DNA of 33,552 nt, from positions 1-33,552 of the forward strand of contig PGXY01000003.1 in NCBI GenBank assembly GCA_002839375.1. Reading direction: 5' to 3'. Numbering within the stretch: position 1 is the stretch's first letter; every line of letters begins with the position of its first letter. Shown in pieces: positions 25,829 through 33,475 of this stretch. The translations under genes were made by a program, and so were the position numbers. Source of the DNA: Spirochaetae bacterium HGW-Spirochaetae-1 (lineage in GTDB: Bacteria > Spirochaetota > UBA4802 > UBA5550). The notes under the pieces are model-generated. The model was not told where the DNA came from, made no database searches, and saw only the letters and a list, made by a program, of their open reading frames with translations.

Positions 25829-26203
25829 CTACTCACACCCCTCAATAACAACAAAGGCAAGGGCATGATCCTTTTCGTGGCTGATACTGACATGGATCCT
25901 GAGAATAATACTGTTTTCCTGATCAGTCCCGAATAAAACACGGGGATTCGCAATATAGGGACGCCCCTTCTCATCGTTGAGTACCGACACCTCGTTGAAA
26001 GAGAAGGCTCTGTCCCCCAGGGCCTTCACCAGGCATTCCTTCACGGCAAAGCGCCCGGCAATATAATTGCCGGGATTTTGAGCCGGAAGATGCTCGATCT
26101 CTTCACGGGAGAGGACTCGATCTAAGAAACGTTTACCATACTTCTTATGAAGTTTTTCAATACGGCTGATGAGAACCATATCAGTCCCTATTCCGGTGAT
26201 CAT
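25829..26203 (-). CDS. acpS: holo-[acyl-carrier-protein] synthase
   Basis: AcpS transfers 4'-phosphopantetheine from CoA to acyl carrier protein, activating it for fatty-acid synthesis. From the ATG at 26203 (GGAGG nine bases upstream) the product has 124 residues, the usual size. The magnesium-binding Asp is in GIGTDMV and the second acidic residue is in RFAVKECLVKAL; the conserved end HVSISHEKDHALAFVV is present. An ATG at 26209 is too close to the ribosome site, and the frame remains open further upstream to 26272 without family similarity. A GGGGTCAGAGC repeat lies just upstream at 26279. Confidence 0.94.
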   Translation of the reverse strand: MITGIGTDMVLISRIEKLHKKYGKRFLDRVLSREEIEHLPAQNPGNYIAGRFAVKECLVKALGDRAFSFNEVSVLNDEKGRPYIANPRVLFGTDQENSIILRIHVSISHEKDHALAFVVIEGCE

Positions 26204-26278
26204 GCCCATAAACCTCCAGCAATGTTCATTGTAATCATGACAGTCATACTCAAGATTCCGTTGCAAACCCATATCGGG

Positions 26279-26327
26279 GCTCTGACCCCTGATAATTTTT
26301 AAGACATATTTAAATGCTCTGACCCCT
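26279..26327 (-). repeat. two copies of the GGGGTCAGAGC repeat
   Basis: On the minus strand AGGGGTCAGAGC occurs at 26279-26290 and again at 26316-26327. The second overlaps the TAG stop of the dihydrouridine synthase gene (26326-26328). Both lie in the gap before acpS. Confidence 0.85.
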
Positions 26328-27255
26328 ATTCATGAACCGTATCCAGGATACGGGATATTTCTTCCCTGCACATGGTAGTGACAAGCCCCTGTCTCACCTG
26401 TGAGGCATTGCGGAAACCATGAATATAGCGGGTAAGATGCTTCCTCATGAGAATAATTCCCCGGTCTCCATAGAAGGATATATTCAGATCCAGGTGCTCC
26501 AGTATCTGCGCCTTGATATCCTCAATACCGGGCACCGTATCGGAAAAAATCCAGGGGTTGCCACAGGCGCCCCTGCCTACCATAACAGCAGCGCATTCTG
26601 ACGAGGCAAGCCTTTCCAGCGCTTCAGAGTGAGTCCTGATATCACCGTTGCCAATAACGGGCATCCTGGTCATGGCATTTATTTCGCCAATGATATCCCA
26701 GTCGGCCTCACCGCTGTATCCCTGGGCTCTGGTACGCCCATGCACGGTGATAAAATCAACACCGGCCGATTCCAGGGCCGTCACCACGTCGCGATAATTC
26801 CGGCTCTGATGGTCCCATCCCGTGCGTATCTTGGCAGAAACGGGCAGCGTCACACTGGCCACAACAGCAGCGGCGATCTTTTCAACAAGGTCCGGCTCCC
26901 GGAGTAGGGCTGCGCCTGACCCGATTCCGCCCTTGCACACATTGGAGGAAGGACAGCCCATATTGAGATCAATAAAATCCGGTCCCAGGGACTGCACCTT
27001 TGCAGCCGCCTCCCCCATTATCACCGGGTCACGTCCAAAAATCTGTATGCCCAGGGGCCGTTCATCAGGGAAAAAACGCAGAAGATCTATGGTTTTGCGG
27101 TTATCCCGCACAATACCCTCGGCGCTGATAAGCTCCGTGATGACAAGGCCGGCACCGGACCGGCGTGCAATACGGCGGAACGGTGAATCTGTGTAGCCCG
27201 CAATGGGGGCGAGCACAACAGGGCTGTCTATGGTCAATTTATTGAGCTGTGTCAT
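26326..27255 (-). CDS. tRNA-dihydrouridine synthase (DusB-like)
   Basis: This flavoenzyme reduces uridines in tRNA to dihydrouridine. The 309 residues show APIAGYTDSPFRRIARRSG (FMN site), IQIFGRDPVIMGEAA, the catalytic Cys in DLNMGCPSSNV, KIRTGWD, FITVHGRTRAQGYSG and IGNGDIRT, then GRGACGNPWIF. These match the bacterial Dus family, closest to DusB in layout. A C-terminal helical domain is present but short. It follows menG by 34 bases, so it is probably carried along in the mqnC-menG transcript. Confidence 0.93.
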   Translation of the reverse strand: MTQLNKLTIDSPVVLAPIAGYTDSPFRRIARRSGAGLVITELISAEGIVRDNRKTIDLLRFFPDERPLGIQIFGRDPVIMGEAAAKVQSLGPDFIDLNMGCPSSNVCKGGIGSGAALLREPDLVEKIAAAVVASVTLPVSAKIRTGWDHQSRNYRDVVTALESAGVDFITVHGRTRAQGYSGEADWDIIGEINAMTRMPVIGNGDIRTHSEALERLASSECAAVMVGRGACGNPWIFSDTVPGIEDIKAQILEHLDLNISFYGDRGIILMRKHLTRYIHGFRNASQVRQGLVTTMCREEISRILDTVHE

Positions 27256-27289
27256 GATTTTAACCCGCCGGTATGTATATGTCCGCTGC

Positions 27290-28009
27290 CTATTCTCTTT
27301 CAGCGACGAAGATGGTGGCGATCCCGCCTGTCTGTCTCTCGATCCTTACGGCGGAAAAACCGGCATCCTTCAAAATCATGGCCAACTCATCGGGATCAAG
27401 GAATGTGGCGATGGTCCCGGCCAGATAGCGGTAGGCATCGCGTTTCCCCGAGACAAGCCCGCCAACAAGGGGAAGGATAAAGCCAATATAGAGCCTGTAC
27501 GCCATTTTCATCAGCATGCCCGAAGGCCTGGTAAGCTCCAGTATCTGCAGCATTCCGCCCGGGACAAGCACCCTGCGGGCCTCGGCCATGAATACATTAA
27601 TATCGGGGATATTTCTGATGCCGAAAGCAATGGTGAGCAGGGCAAAGGACTCTGACCTGAAGGGAAGGCGCGCCGCATCGGCTGCAACAGCACCGCTGCC
27701 GAGCCATCCCCGGGCCTTGCCCGTCTTAAGCATGGCATGAGAAAAATCCAGGGAAAAGACCATAGCGCCGGCATTTGTAAGACGGTTAGAGAGATCGCCG
27801 GTGCCGCAGCACACATCAAGCACGGGCCTTCCGGTTACAGAGCCGGCGTTTCGTACCACCCTCTTCCTCCAGCCCCGGTCAATCCCCAGGGACAGAATCC
27901 GGTTGAGCAGATCATATGTGGACACAATATCATCGAACATGCCCTTGATTTTTTCCTTTCTCAGGCCCGGTTCCCTATCATCGACTCGGTAAGTGAAATC
28001 CTCTCTCAC
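27290..28009 (-). CDS. menG: demethylmenaquinone methyltransferase
   Basis: MenG (UbiE family) adds the final methyl group to demethylmenaquinone from S-adenosylmethionine at the membrane. The 239 residues show the family start VSTYDLLNRILSLGIDRGWR, SAM motif I VLDVCCGTGDLSN, then SLDFSHAMLKTG, AFGIRNIPD and VLVPGGMLQILELTRP. Its start overlaps the mqnC stop by four bases (ATGA), and the neighbourhood is menaquinone biosynthesis, so the menaquinone role is well supported. A dual role in ubiquinone synthesis is unlikely since no ubi pathway genes are seen apart from ubiX. Confidence 0.95.
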   Translation of the reverse strand: MREDFTYRVDDREPGLRKEKIKGMFDDIVSTYDLLNRILSLGIDRGWRKRVVRNAGSVTGRPVLDVCCGTGDLSNRLTNAGAMVFSLDFSHAMLKTGKARGWLGSGAVAADAARLPFRSESFALLTIAFGIRNIPDINVFMAEARRVLVPGGMLQILELTRPSGMLMKMAYRLYIGFILPLVGGLVSGKRDAYRYLAGTIATFLDPDELAMILKDAGFSAVRIERQTGGIATIFVAERE

Positions 28010-29073
28010 GCCATTCTCCTGATAATTTCGTATCGGGAATCACGCAAAACCGGTATCCGTCCCGCGTTCCGAATTATTTCAACGAGTTCATCCATACCGG
28101 TGTTGGTGCGGATGCCCGTGGCTTTTACCACGACCTCCTCGGTGAGAATGCCTCCCATATCATTGGCGCCCATGGCCAGAGCCACCTGGGCCAGTTTCAG
28201 CCCCTCAGTAAGCCATCCCGCCTGTATATAACGGATATTGTCCAGATAGATACGAGCTATGGCAACCACCTTCAGGTAATCCACACCTGTGGCAGGCATG
28301 ATCTCATCCATCCGCGTATATCGTGGCGAAAAAGACCAGGGAATGAATGCCCTGAGTATTCCGGTTTTATCCTGAACAGTCCGTACCGTATCAAGATGTT
28401 CTATCTTCTCATCAAGGGTCTCCCCCATACCATAGGTCATGGTGGCCGTGGAGGTCATCCCAGCGCGTTCCAGGGCATACATGACCTCGCACCAGTTTTC
28501 CCGTGATATCTTGCCGGGGCTCACATAGGTACGTATCCTGTCCACCAGAAGGTCCGATGCCCCCGGCACCGAATCGAGTCCCGCGCTTTTCAGCCGCTGA
28601 AGTACTTCGTCGAGGGTCAGATCCGATTTCTGCGATATATGATATATTTCTGCCGGCGAGAAGGAGTGCAGATAAATTTGAGGAAAAGCCGCCTTTACTT
28701 CTTTTACCATGGTCAGATAGGTTTCAATGGTATAATCGGGATGAAGCCCTCCCTGGAGCATCACCTGGGTTCCGCCGGCCCGGACCAGATCATCGATCTT
28801 TCCCAGCATCTCTTCCATAGAGAGCTCATATGCCTCCACCTTGCCCGCCCTGGCATGATAGGCGCAGAAACGACAGCCCGCCTCGCATACATTGGTAAAA
28901 TTTACTATCCGGTCCAGAATGAAGCCCACGGTGTTTTCAGGATGGATAAGGGCAAGGCGTGCATCAGCAGCATGGCCCAGCTCCCGTATATCCCACTGGA
29001 ATAGCGTGACCGCCTCTTCTCGGCTAATACGCTCTCCGGTATAGATTTTCAGCTTTATAGTATTCTTGTCCAC
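28006..29073 (-). CDS. mqnC: cyclic dehypoxanthinylfutalosine synthase (radical SAM)
   Basis: MqnC cyclises dehypoxanthinylfutalosine in the futalosine pathway by radical SAM chemistry. The 4Fe-4S motif is CEAGCRFCAY (CxxxCxxC). Other family marks are MLQGGLHPDYTIE, LHSFSPAEIYHI, DSVPGASDLLVDRIR and the end AMGANDMGGILTEEVVVKATG, which distinguish MqnC from MqnE. The GTG at 29073 has AGGG nine bases upstream and fits the family start (KIYTGERISREEA). A longer form from ATG 29175 adds 34 residues unlike the family, and a TATAAT box at 29131 lies inside it. Confidence 0.92.
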   Translation of the reverse strand: MDKNTIKLKIYTGERISREEAVTLFQWDIRELGHAADARLALIHPENTVGFILDRIVNFTNVCEAGCRFCAYHARAGKVEAYELSMEEMLGKIDDLVRAGGTQVMLQGGLHPDYTIETYLTMVKEVKAAFPQIYLHSFSPAEIYHISQKSDLTLDEVLQRLKSAGLDSVPGASDLLVDRIRTYVSPGKISRENWCEVMYALERAGMTSTATMTYGMGETLDEKIEHLDTVRTVQDKTGILRAFIPWSFSPRYTRMDEIMPATGVDYLKVVAIARIYLDNIRYIQAGWLTEGLKLAQVALAMGANDMGGILTEEVVVKATGIRTNTGMDELVEIIRNAGRIPVLRDSRYEIIRRMA

Positions 29074-29130
29074 GAAACCATTCCCTGCAAGTTTTCTGAA
29101 AAATGATACTCTGCCTTTTCCAGAATCGGT

Positions 29131-29136
29131 ATTATA
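29131..29136 (-). promoter_or_regulatory. possible -10 box of the mqnC-menG transcript
   Basis: A perfect TATAAT lies on the minus strand about 58 bases before the GTG start of mqnC. The -35 region is poor. Confidence 0.35.
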
Positions 29137-29233
29137 AAATACCCTGTAAACCTTATATTTAAAATATAACACCATTGATTGTAAAAATACTGCTATGACA
29201 AGTAAAAAAGGCTTTCCAATATCTTTTCTATTG

Positions 29234-29264
29234 AGGGGTCAGAGCATATGAGGGGTCAGAGCAT
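29234..29264 (+). repeat. tandem pair of the GGGGTCAGAGC repeat, 17-base period
   Basis: AGGGGTCAGAGCAT occurs at 29234-29247 and again at 29251-29264. The units AGGGGTCAGAGCATATG and AGGGGTCAGAGCATAAA repeat with a 17-base period. Confidence 0.85.
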
Positions 29265-29310
29265 AAATCCATCTCCTTCCCGTATTTGAAACTTGAATTC
29301 AGGAACTCGA

Positions 29311-29322
29311 AGGGGTCAGAGC
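29311..29322 (+). repeat. GGGGTCAGAGC repeat copy
   Basis: AGGGGTCAGAGC, intergenic, about 90 bases before the CoA-transferase start. Confidence 0.8.
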
Positions 29323-29413
29323 CTGTAATTTTCATTGACATTATTTCCAAGATATTTTTCCTGACATCTTTATTTTACTGCATACACATTAAACCCAATG
29401 TAAAGGTATTATT

Positions 29414-30811
29414 ATGAATTACTCCGGTGAATATTCGCAAAAACTGACAAACGCTTATGATGCGGTTAAAGTCATTGATTCCGGCGATGTTGTCGATTAC
29501 GGCTCCTTTAATGGAAAACCCGTGGAATGTGACCGGGCTCTGTCCCTAAGAGCCGATGAATTGCACGATGTATCCGTCTATGCTACGGTTACCGTGCCCC
29601 CTGTACCTGAGGTTGCCCGACGCCCAGATATCTTTACCTATTCCGATTGGCACTGGACAAAGCTGACCCGCCTCCTTCAGTTCCAGGGAAAACCCTTTTA
29701 TTCACCTGTCCTTTACCAGCGCGCCCCGTACTATCACCGCCACAGCAGGCCGAAATCCTATCGTTCCACGTATTATGATAACCCTGAGAAGGGGCCGGGA
29801 GTAAAGGTCGTGGCCATTCTCCAGACCGGGCCCATGGATGAATACGGATTTTTTAATTTCGGACCCCAGTGTTCCCATACCTGCGCCTGTGTGGGCACCG
29901 CAGATATCGTTATCGTGGAAGTAAACCGGAACCAGCCCCGATGCCTGGGCGTGGAAAATGCCGTGCATATATCCGAAATCGATCATATCGTTGAAGCACC
30001 GGAGTCGCAAAGGCTTTTCAGCCCTCCCCCGGCAGCCCACACCGACATAGACCGCCAGATAGCCGGACATATCATGCAGTACATTCACAACGGATGCTGC
30101 CTGCAGCTCGGCATCGGCAGCCTTCCTAATCTGGTTGGCGAAATGATCGCCGAATCCGATCTCAGAGACCTGGGAGGCCACACGGAGATGTTCGTTGATG
30201 CCTTTGTCAAAATGATAGAATCGGGCAAGATGAACGGAAGGAAAAAAAATATAGATCATAACCTCTGCGCCTACACCTTCGCACTGGGGTCAGAGCATAT
30301 GTATGATTTCATGAACGACAACCAGGGCCTCATAGCCTATCCAGTTGATTATACAAACAGCGACGAGATAATCGGGCAGATAGACAATTTTGTCAGCATA
30401 AACAACGCCCTGCAGATAGACCTCTTCACACAGGTCAACGCCGAAAGCATGGTGATAGAGGGCCGGCCGCAACAGATATCGGGCAACGGCGGCATGCTGG
30501 ATTTCGTCATGGGGTCGCACAAGTCGCACCGGGGCAGAAGTTTTATCTGTTTTTCATCGACCTACACGGACAAAGACAGCCGCGTACAGTCCCGTATTGT
30601 CCCCACGCTCGAGCCGGGCACTATCGTAACCGTGCCGCGCCAGGCTGTTGATTTCATCGTTACGGAATACGGGGCTGTCAGGCTTGCAGCCTGTTCCACA
30701 TGGATGAGGGCGGAAAAACTCATCAGCATCGCCCATCCCGATTTCAGGGACGACCTTGTCAAAGAGGCTGAAAAGCTAGGAATATGGAGAAGAACGAACA
30801 GGATATCATAG
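29414..30811 (+). CDS. acetyl-CoA hydrolase/transferase family (butyryl-CoA:acetate CoA-transferase-like)
   Basis: This 465-residue cytoplasmic enzyme moves CoA between an acyl-CoA and a carboxylic acid. Family marks are QLGIGSLPNLVGEMI, GGHTEMFVDAFVKM, the catalytic Glu region DLFTQVNAESMVIEG, SGNGGMLDFVMG, FICFSSTYTDKDSRVQSRIV, VTEYGAVRLAACSTW and a very characteristic end, HPDFRDDLVKEAEKLGIWRR. The layout resembles butyryl-CoA or 4-hydroxybutyrate CoA-transferases, but substrates cannot be fixed. AAAGG precedes the ATG. It is the only plus-strand gene between mqnC and mqnA. It contains one GGGGTCAGAGC copy coding LGSEHM, and its 3' end overlaps the mqnA end by six bases. Confidence 0.9.
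   Translation: MNYSGEYSQKLTNAYDAVKVIDSGDVVDYGSFNGKPVECDRALSLRADELHDVSVYATVTVPPVPEVARRPDIFTYSDWHWTKLTRLLQFQGKPFYSPVLYQRAPYYHRHSRPKSYRSTYYDNPEKGPGVKVVAILQTGPMDEYGFFNFGPQCSHTCACVGTADIVIVEVNRNQPRCLGVENAVHISEIDHIVEAPESQRLFSPPPAAHTDIDRQIAGHIMQYIHNGCCLQLGIGSLPNLVGEMIAESDLRDLGGHTEMFVDAFVKMIESGKMNGRKKNIDHNLCAYTFALGSEHMYDFMNDNQGLIAYPVDYTNSDEIIGQIDNFVSINNALQIDLFTQVNAESMVIEGRPQQISGNGGMLDFVMGSHKSHRGRSFICFSSTYTDKDSRVQSRIVPTLEPGTIVTVPRQAVDFIVTEYGAVRLAACSTWMRAEKLISIAHPDFRDDLVKEAEKLGIWRRTNRIS
30286..30300 (+). repeat. GGGGTCAGAGC repeat copy inside the CoA-transferase gene
   Basis: GGGGTCAGAGCATAT lies in frame as G-S-E-H. With the next base it is 16 bases identical to the first unit of the tandem pair at 29234. 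Confidence 0.8.
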
Positions 30812-31615
30812 TTCAGCGAAATGAATTTCAGGTACATGGGCCAGCAGTCCCAGTTCCATGGCCTCGTCAAAATAAAACCGCAACGCTTTTTTCAGATTGA
30901 TGCTAAAGTCGAATTTCAACAATTCATAATAATGACGTATATCGTAGCGAATTTCAGGATATCTCTCCGCTGCCTTCCGAACCACTTCATCGTCATTTGT
31001 CCTGAGTTCCTGCAGTGATAAAGTATATGAAGAAATGACCTTTTTAACCAGATCCCGTTGTTCACTGAGACAATCCCTATCCACAACAAACACGGCAAAA
31101 ACAACGGGAAAACCAGTTTTGCGAAGCCATAGATCGCCCAGATCATAACTATACTGGATGGGCTCACTGCTGTCCAGCATGGCTTCATTGCCGATAACCA
31201 GGGCGGCATCAATATTTTCATAGGATGGTTTCGGTTCCACCGTGACATACCGCGGGGTCAGAGCATAATATTTCTCAAGCAGAATACGCAGAAGAATAAG
31301 GGACGTCTGAGAAGCCGAGGTTAATCCAACAATTTTCCCGCTCAGGGTCTCAATCGGAACCTTACTATTAAGAACGACGGAACGCACATAGCCAATGGAA
31401 CTGAGGCAGAAATAAGGGAGTACTAATGCGGAGCCCTGCATATCAGCATACGCCGCCGCCGATATGGGACTCATATCCAGGGCTCTGTCCCTCATGAGCC
31501 TGTTGAGCTCGCTGGGATGATGCGGCACTACCTCAACACCGGGTATCGATTCTTTTTCAAACATATGATAGTAAAAAGGGTAACAGTTGAGATAATCGAT
31601 ATAGCCGATTTTCAT
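30806..31615 (-). CDS. mqnA: chorismate dehydratase
   Basis: MqnA removes water from chorismate to give 3-enolpyruvyl-benzoate, the entry step of the futalosine pathway. The 269 residues have the periplasmic-binding-like fold: IGYIDYLNCYPFYYH at the start, HPSELNRLMRDRALDMSPISAAAYA, LPYFCLSSIGYVRSV, KIVGLTSASQTSLILLRILL, ALVIGNEAML and DLGDLWLRKTGFPVVFAVFV. It lies 17 bases after mqnE and probably belongs to a ubiX-mqnE-mqnA transcript. A GGGGTCAGAGC copy on the opposite strand encodes Y-A-L-T-P here. Confidence 0.95.
   Translation of the reverse strand: MKIGYIDYLNCYPFYYHMFEKESIPGVEVVPHHPSELNRLMRDRALDMSPISAAAYADMQGSALVLPYFCLSSIGYVRSVVLNSKVPIETLSGKIVGLTSASQTSLILLRILLEKYYALTPRYVTVEPKPSYENIDAALVIGNEAMLDSSEPIQYSYDLGDLWLRKTGFPVVFAVFVVDRDCLSEQRDLVKKVISSYTLSLQELRTNDDEVVRKAAERYPEIRYDIRHYYELLKFDFSINLKKALRFYFDEAMELGLLAHVPEIHFAEL
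31255..31268 (+). repeat. GGGGTCAGAGC repeat copy inside mqnA
   Basis: GGGGTCAGAGCATA on the plus strand, antisense to mqnA, where it is translated as part of YYALTPR. Confidence 0.8.
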
Positions 31616-31632
31616 GTGGATATCCTTCTTGC

Positions 31633-32724
31633 TTATTTTTCCCTATAGTCCGCTGTGGCCCGCACCGGTATTTTCCCTGAAGCCCGGATAAGGCGGCAGA
31701 GATGTTCTTCCGTACCATAATCCGGCGTTTCGGCACCGGCCGAATGTACCACCTTTTCGTAATGATATGTTGCTCCAATATCATCGACTCCAAAATCAAG
31801 AAGCACCTGGGCCATCTTTTCTCCCAGGTACATCCATAACCCTTTTATATGCGGGATATTATGCAGAAAAATCCTTGCCGTTGCATACAGCCGGATATCA
31901 TCGAATCCTGTACTGCTTTTTCTCTTTGATTTTATTTTCGTATTCTCTTCATGAAACTGCAGAGGAACAAAGGTCTTAAATCCCCCGGTCTCATTCTGGA
32001 CACTACGCAGCATCTCCATGTGTTCAACGATATCTTTCGTGTCCTCGATGTGATTATAAAGAAGCGTGGCATTGGTTTTAAGCCCCAGGGAATGAGCAAT
32101 TTTCATTACTTCGAGCCACTGGGCCCCGGATATCTTTCGGGGAGCGATGATATTTCTCTTTTCTTCGGCAAAAATTTCAGCCCCACCGCCGGGAATGGCT
32201 CCCAGTCCTGCATCAATGAGGGTTTCCATTACCTCTCGCACAGTCATGGCATTTCTCTTCGCAAAATAATCGTATTCAGCGGCAGTGAAAGCAACTATAA
32301 AAAGATCATTCCTGACACTCTTAATCCGACGCAGCATTTCCGTAAAATAACCTATATCAAGCTTCGGATTCAGACCACCGACGATATGCACCTCATCTAT
32401 ACCGAACTCAACGGCTTTCCTTACACGTTCCTCGATCTCATCCAGTGAATAGAGATAGGCATTTGCATCCCCTTCATCGCAGGAGAAAGCGCAAAGTGGA
32501 CAGCGCAATTCGCAGATGTTTGTATAATTAAGATTCATATTCACACCGTAATAGGCTCTGACCCCATGATACTGTTCACGTAAATAATTGGATATCGTAC
32601 CGAGTCCAAGGATGTCATCGGTGTTGAGCATAACAAGTGCGTCATCAGTGCTAACCGGTACACCCGCTTGAACCTTTTCGGCTATTGAATATAATTTTTT
32701 TTCTTTGATTAACGATATATCCAT
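31633..32724 (-). CDS. mqnE: aminofutalosine synthase (radical SAM)
   Basis: MqnE joins 3-enolpyruvyl-benzoate to S-adenosylmethionine, forming aminodeoxyfutalosine. The 363 residues carry CELRCPLCAF (CxxxCxxC), preceded by NMNLNYTNI. Further marks are VHIVGGLNPKLDIGYFTEML, IDAGLGAIPGGGAEIF, LKTNATLLYNHIE, FVPLQFHEENT and DDIGATYHYEKVVHSAGAE, which identify MqnE rather than MqnC. It lies 25 bases after ubiX. A GGGGTCAGAGC copy near the N terminus encodes HGVRAY, matching the position of the family's HG-x-x-x-Y stretch. Confidence 0.95.
   Translation of the reverse strand: MDISLIKEKKLYSIAEKVQAGVPVSTDDALVMLNTDDILGLGTISNYLREQYHGVRAYYGVNMNLNYTNICELRCPLCAFSCDEGDANAYLYSLDEIEERVRKAVEFGIDEVHIVGGLNPKLDIGYFTEMLRRIKSVRNDLFIVAFTAAEYDYFAKRNAMTVREVMETLIDAGLGAIPGGGAEIFAEEKRNIIAPRKISGAQWLEVMKIAHSLGLKTNATLLYNHIEDTKDIVEHMEMLRSVQNETGGFKTFVPLQFHEENTKIKSKRKSSTGFDDIRLYATARIFLHNIPHIKGLWMYLGEKMAQVLLDFGVDDIGATYHYEKVVHSAGAETPDYGTEEHLCRLIRASGKIPVRATADYREK
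32554..32565 (-). repeat. GGGGTCAGAGC repeat copy inside mqnE
   Basis: GGGGTCAGAGCC on the minus strand, read as G-V-R-A. Confidence 0.8.
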
Positions 32725-32749
32725 AACAATTAACCCACATTAGCATCAT

Positions 32750-33355
32750 CTAATTTTCCAGGCTCTGACCCCATTCAGGAAAAAGATTATGCTCAATCTC
32801 CAGGAGATTTAATATTTTGCCAACAATGAAATCCACCACATCTTCAATAGTAGCCGGGAAGGTGTAGAAACCGGGAGCAGGTATCACTACAGATACTCCG
32901 GCCCGTCTCACCTTGACCAAATTCTCCAGGTGTATAAGATTCAGTGGTGTTTCCCTGGGTACAATTATAACACGACGTTCTTCCTTCAGAGCCACGTCAA
33001 CAGCCCTGGTAATAAGAGAATCAGCATATCCAGATGCAATCGCTCCCAGGGTCTTCATGGAGCAGGGAACAACTATCACTCCCTCATTTTTTGATGTTCC
33101 ACTGGCGGCAGGGGAAAAATAATCCCCCGGACTGCATTCTTTAAGAAGCGCAAAATCAGGCTCTGACCCTTTCTCTGACAAAACATCTTTTACGGATCGA
33201 AACCGCTTCCTGCTTTTAAACATTTCGTAGGATATAGTTTCCCATGCCGAATCGGAAACAATGGCAAGTACTTCTTTACCAGATTTCAGTATAAGTTCAA
33301 TCAAACGTATCCCCAGAACCGGACCACTGGCACCTGTAATAGCTACAATATACAT
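32750..33355 (-). CDS. ubiX: flavin prenyltransferase, UbiX family
   Basis: UbiX prenylates FMN to make the cofactor of UbiD-type decarboxylases; in futalosine-pathway organisms such a pair decarboxylates the naphthoate ring. The 201 residues start MYIVAITGASGPVLGIRL and show IVSDSAWETI, VIVVPCSMKTLGAIASGYADSL, LITRAVDVALKE and RRVIIVPRETPLNLIHLENL, the full set of FMN and active-site motifs. The last residues (EWGQSLEN) are encoded by a GGGGTCAGAGC copy, and a second, imperfect copy encodes KGSEP. No ubiD is seen in the window; it may lie beyond the edge. Confidence 0.93.
   Translation of the reverse strand: MYIVAITGASGPVLGIRLIELILKSGKEVLAIVSDSAWETISYEMFKSRKRFRSVKDVLSEKGSEPDFALLKECSPGDYFSPAASGTSKNEGVIVVPCSMKTLGAIASGYADSLITRAVDVALKEERRVIIVPRETPLNLIHLENLVKVRRAGVSVVIPAPGFYTFPATIEDVVDFIVGKILNLLEIEHNLFPEWGQSLEN
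32761..32772 (-). repeat. GGGGTCAGAGC repeat copy at the ubiX 3' end
   Basis: GGGGTCAGAGCC on the minus strand, translated as part of W-G-Q-S-L just before the ubiX stop. Confidence 0.8.
33159..33169 (-). repeat. imperfect GGGTCAGAGCC copy inside ubiX
   Basis: GGGTCAGAGCC on the minus strand has three G instead of four and is read as G-S-E-P. Confidence 0.6.
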
Positions 33356-33454
33356 TCTCAGCCTCTCGCCCTTTTATGTATGTACAGATACAGCCTATCT
33401 ACATGTCTGGCATGCTGTCAATTATTAGTTTAATCAGATAGACAGAATATCTAA

Positions 33455-33465
33455 GCTCTGACCCC
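33455..33465 (-). repeat. GGGGTCAGAGC repeat copy upstream of ubiX
   Basis: GGGGTCAGAGC on the minus strand lies in the 120-base gap between ubiX and the partial gene at the right edge, 11 bases after that gene's stop. Confidence 0.8.
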
Positions 33466-33475
33466 GCATAGTGTT

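Larger units (their letters stand above)
29074..29413. other. intergenic region between mqnC and the CoA-transferase gene
   Basis: This 340-base divergent region contains a candidate mqnC -10 box and three copies of the GGGGTCAGAGC repeat (29234-29264 and 29311-29322). Candidate promoter boxes for the CoA-transferase (TTGACA at 29336-29341) lack a good -10 partner. No convincing gene was seen. Confidence 0.5.

Noticed and set aside
29234-29264. Possible start of a CRISPR array
   Set aside because: Only two units with a 17-base period and no spacer of CRISPR length or cas genes; it belongs to the dispersed repeat.
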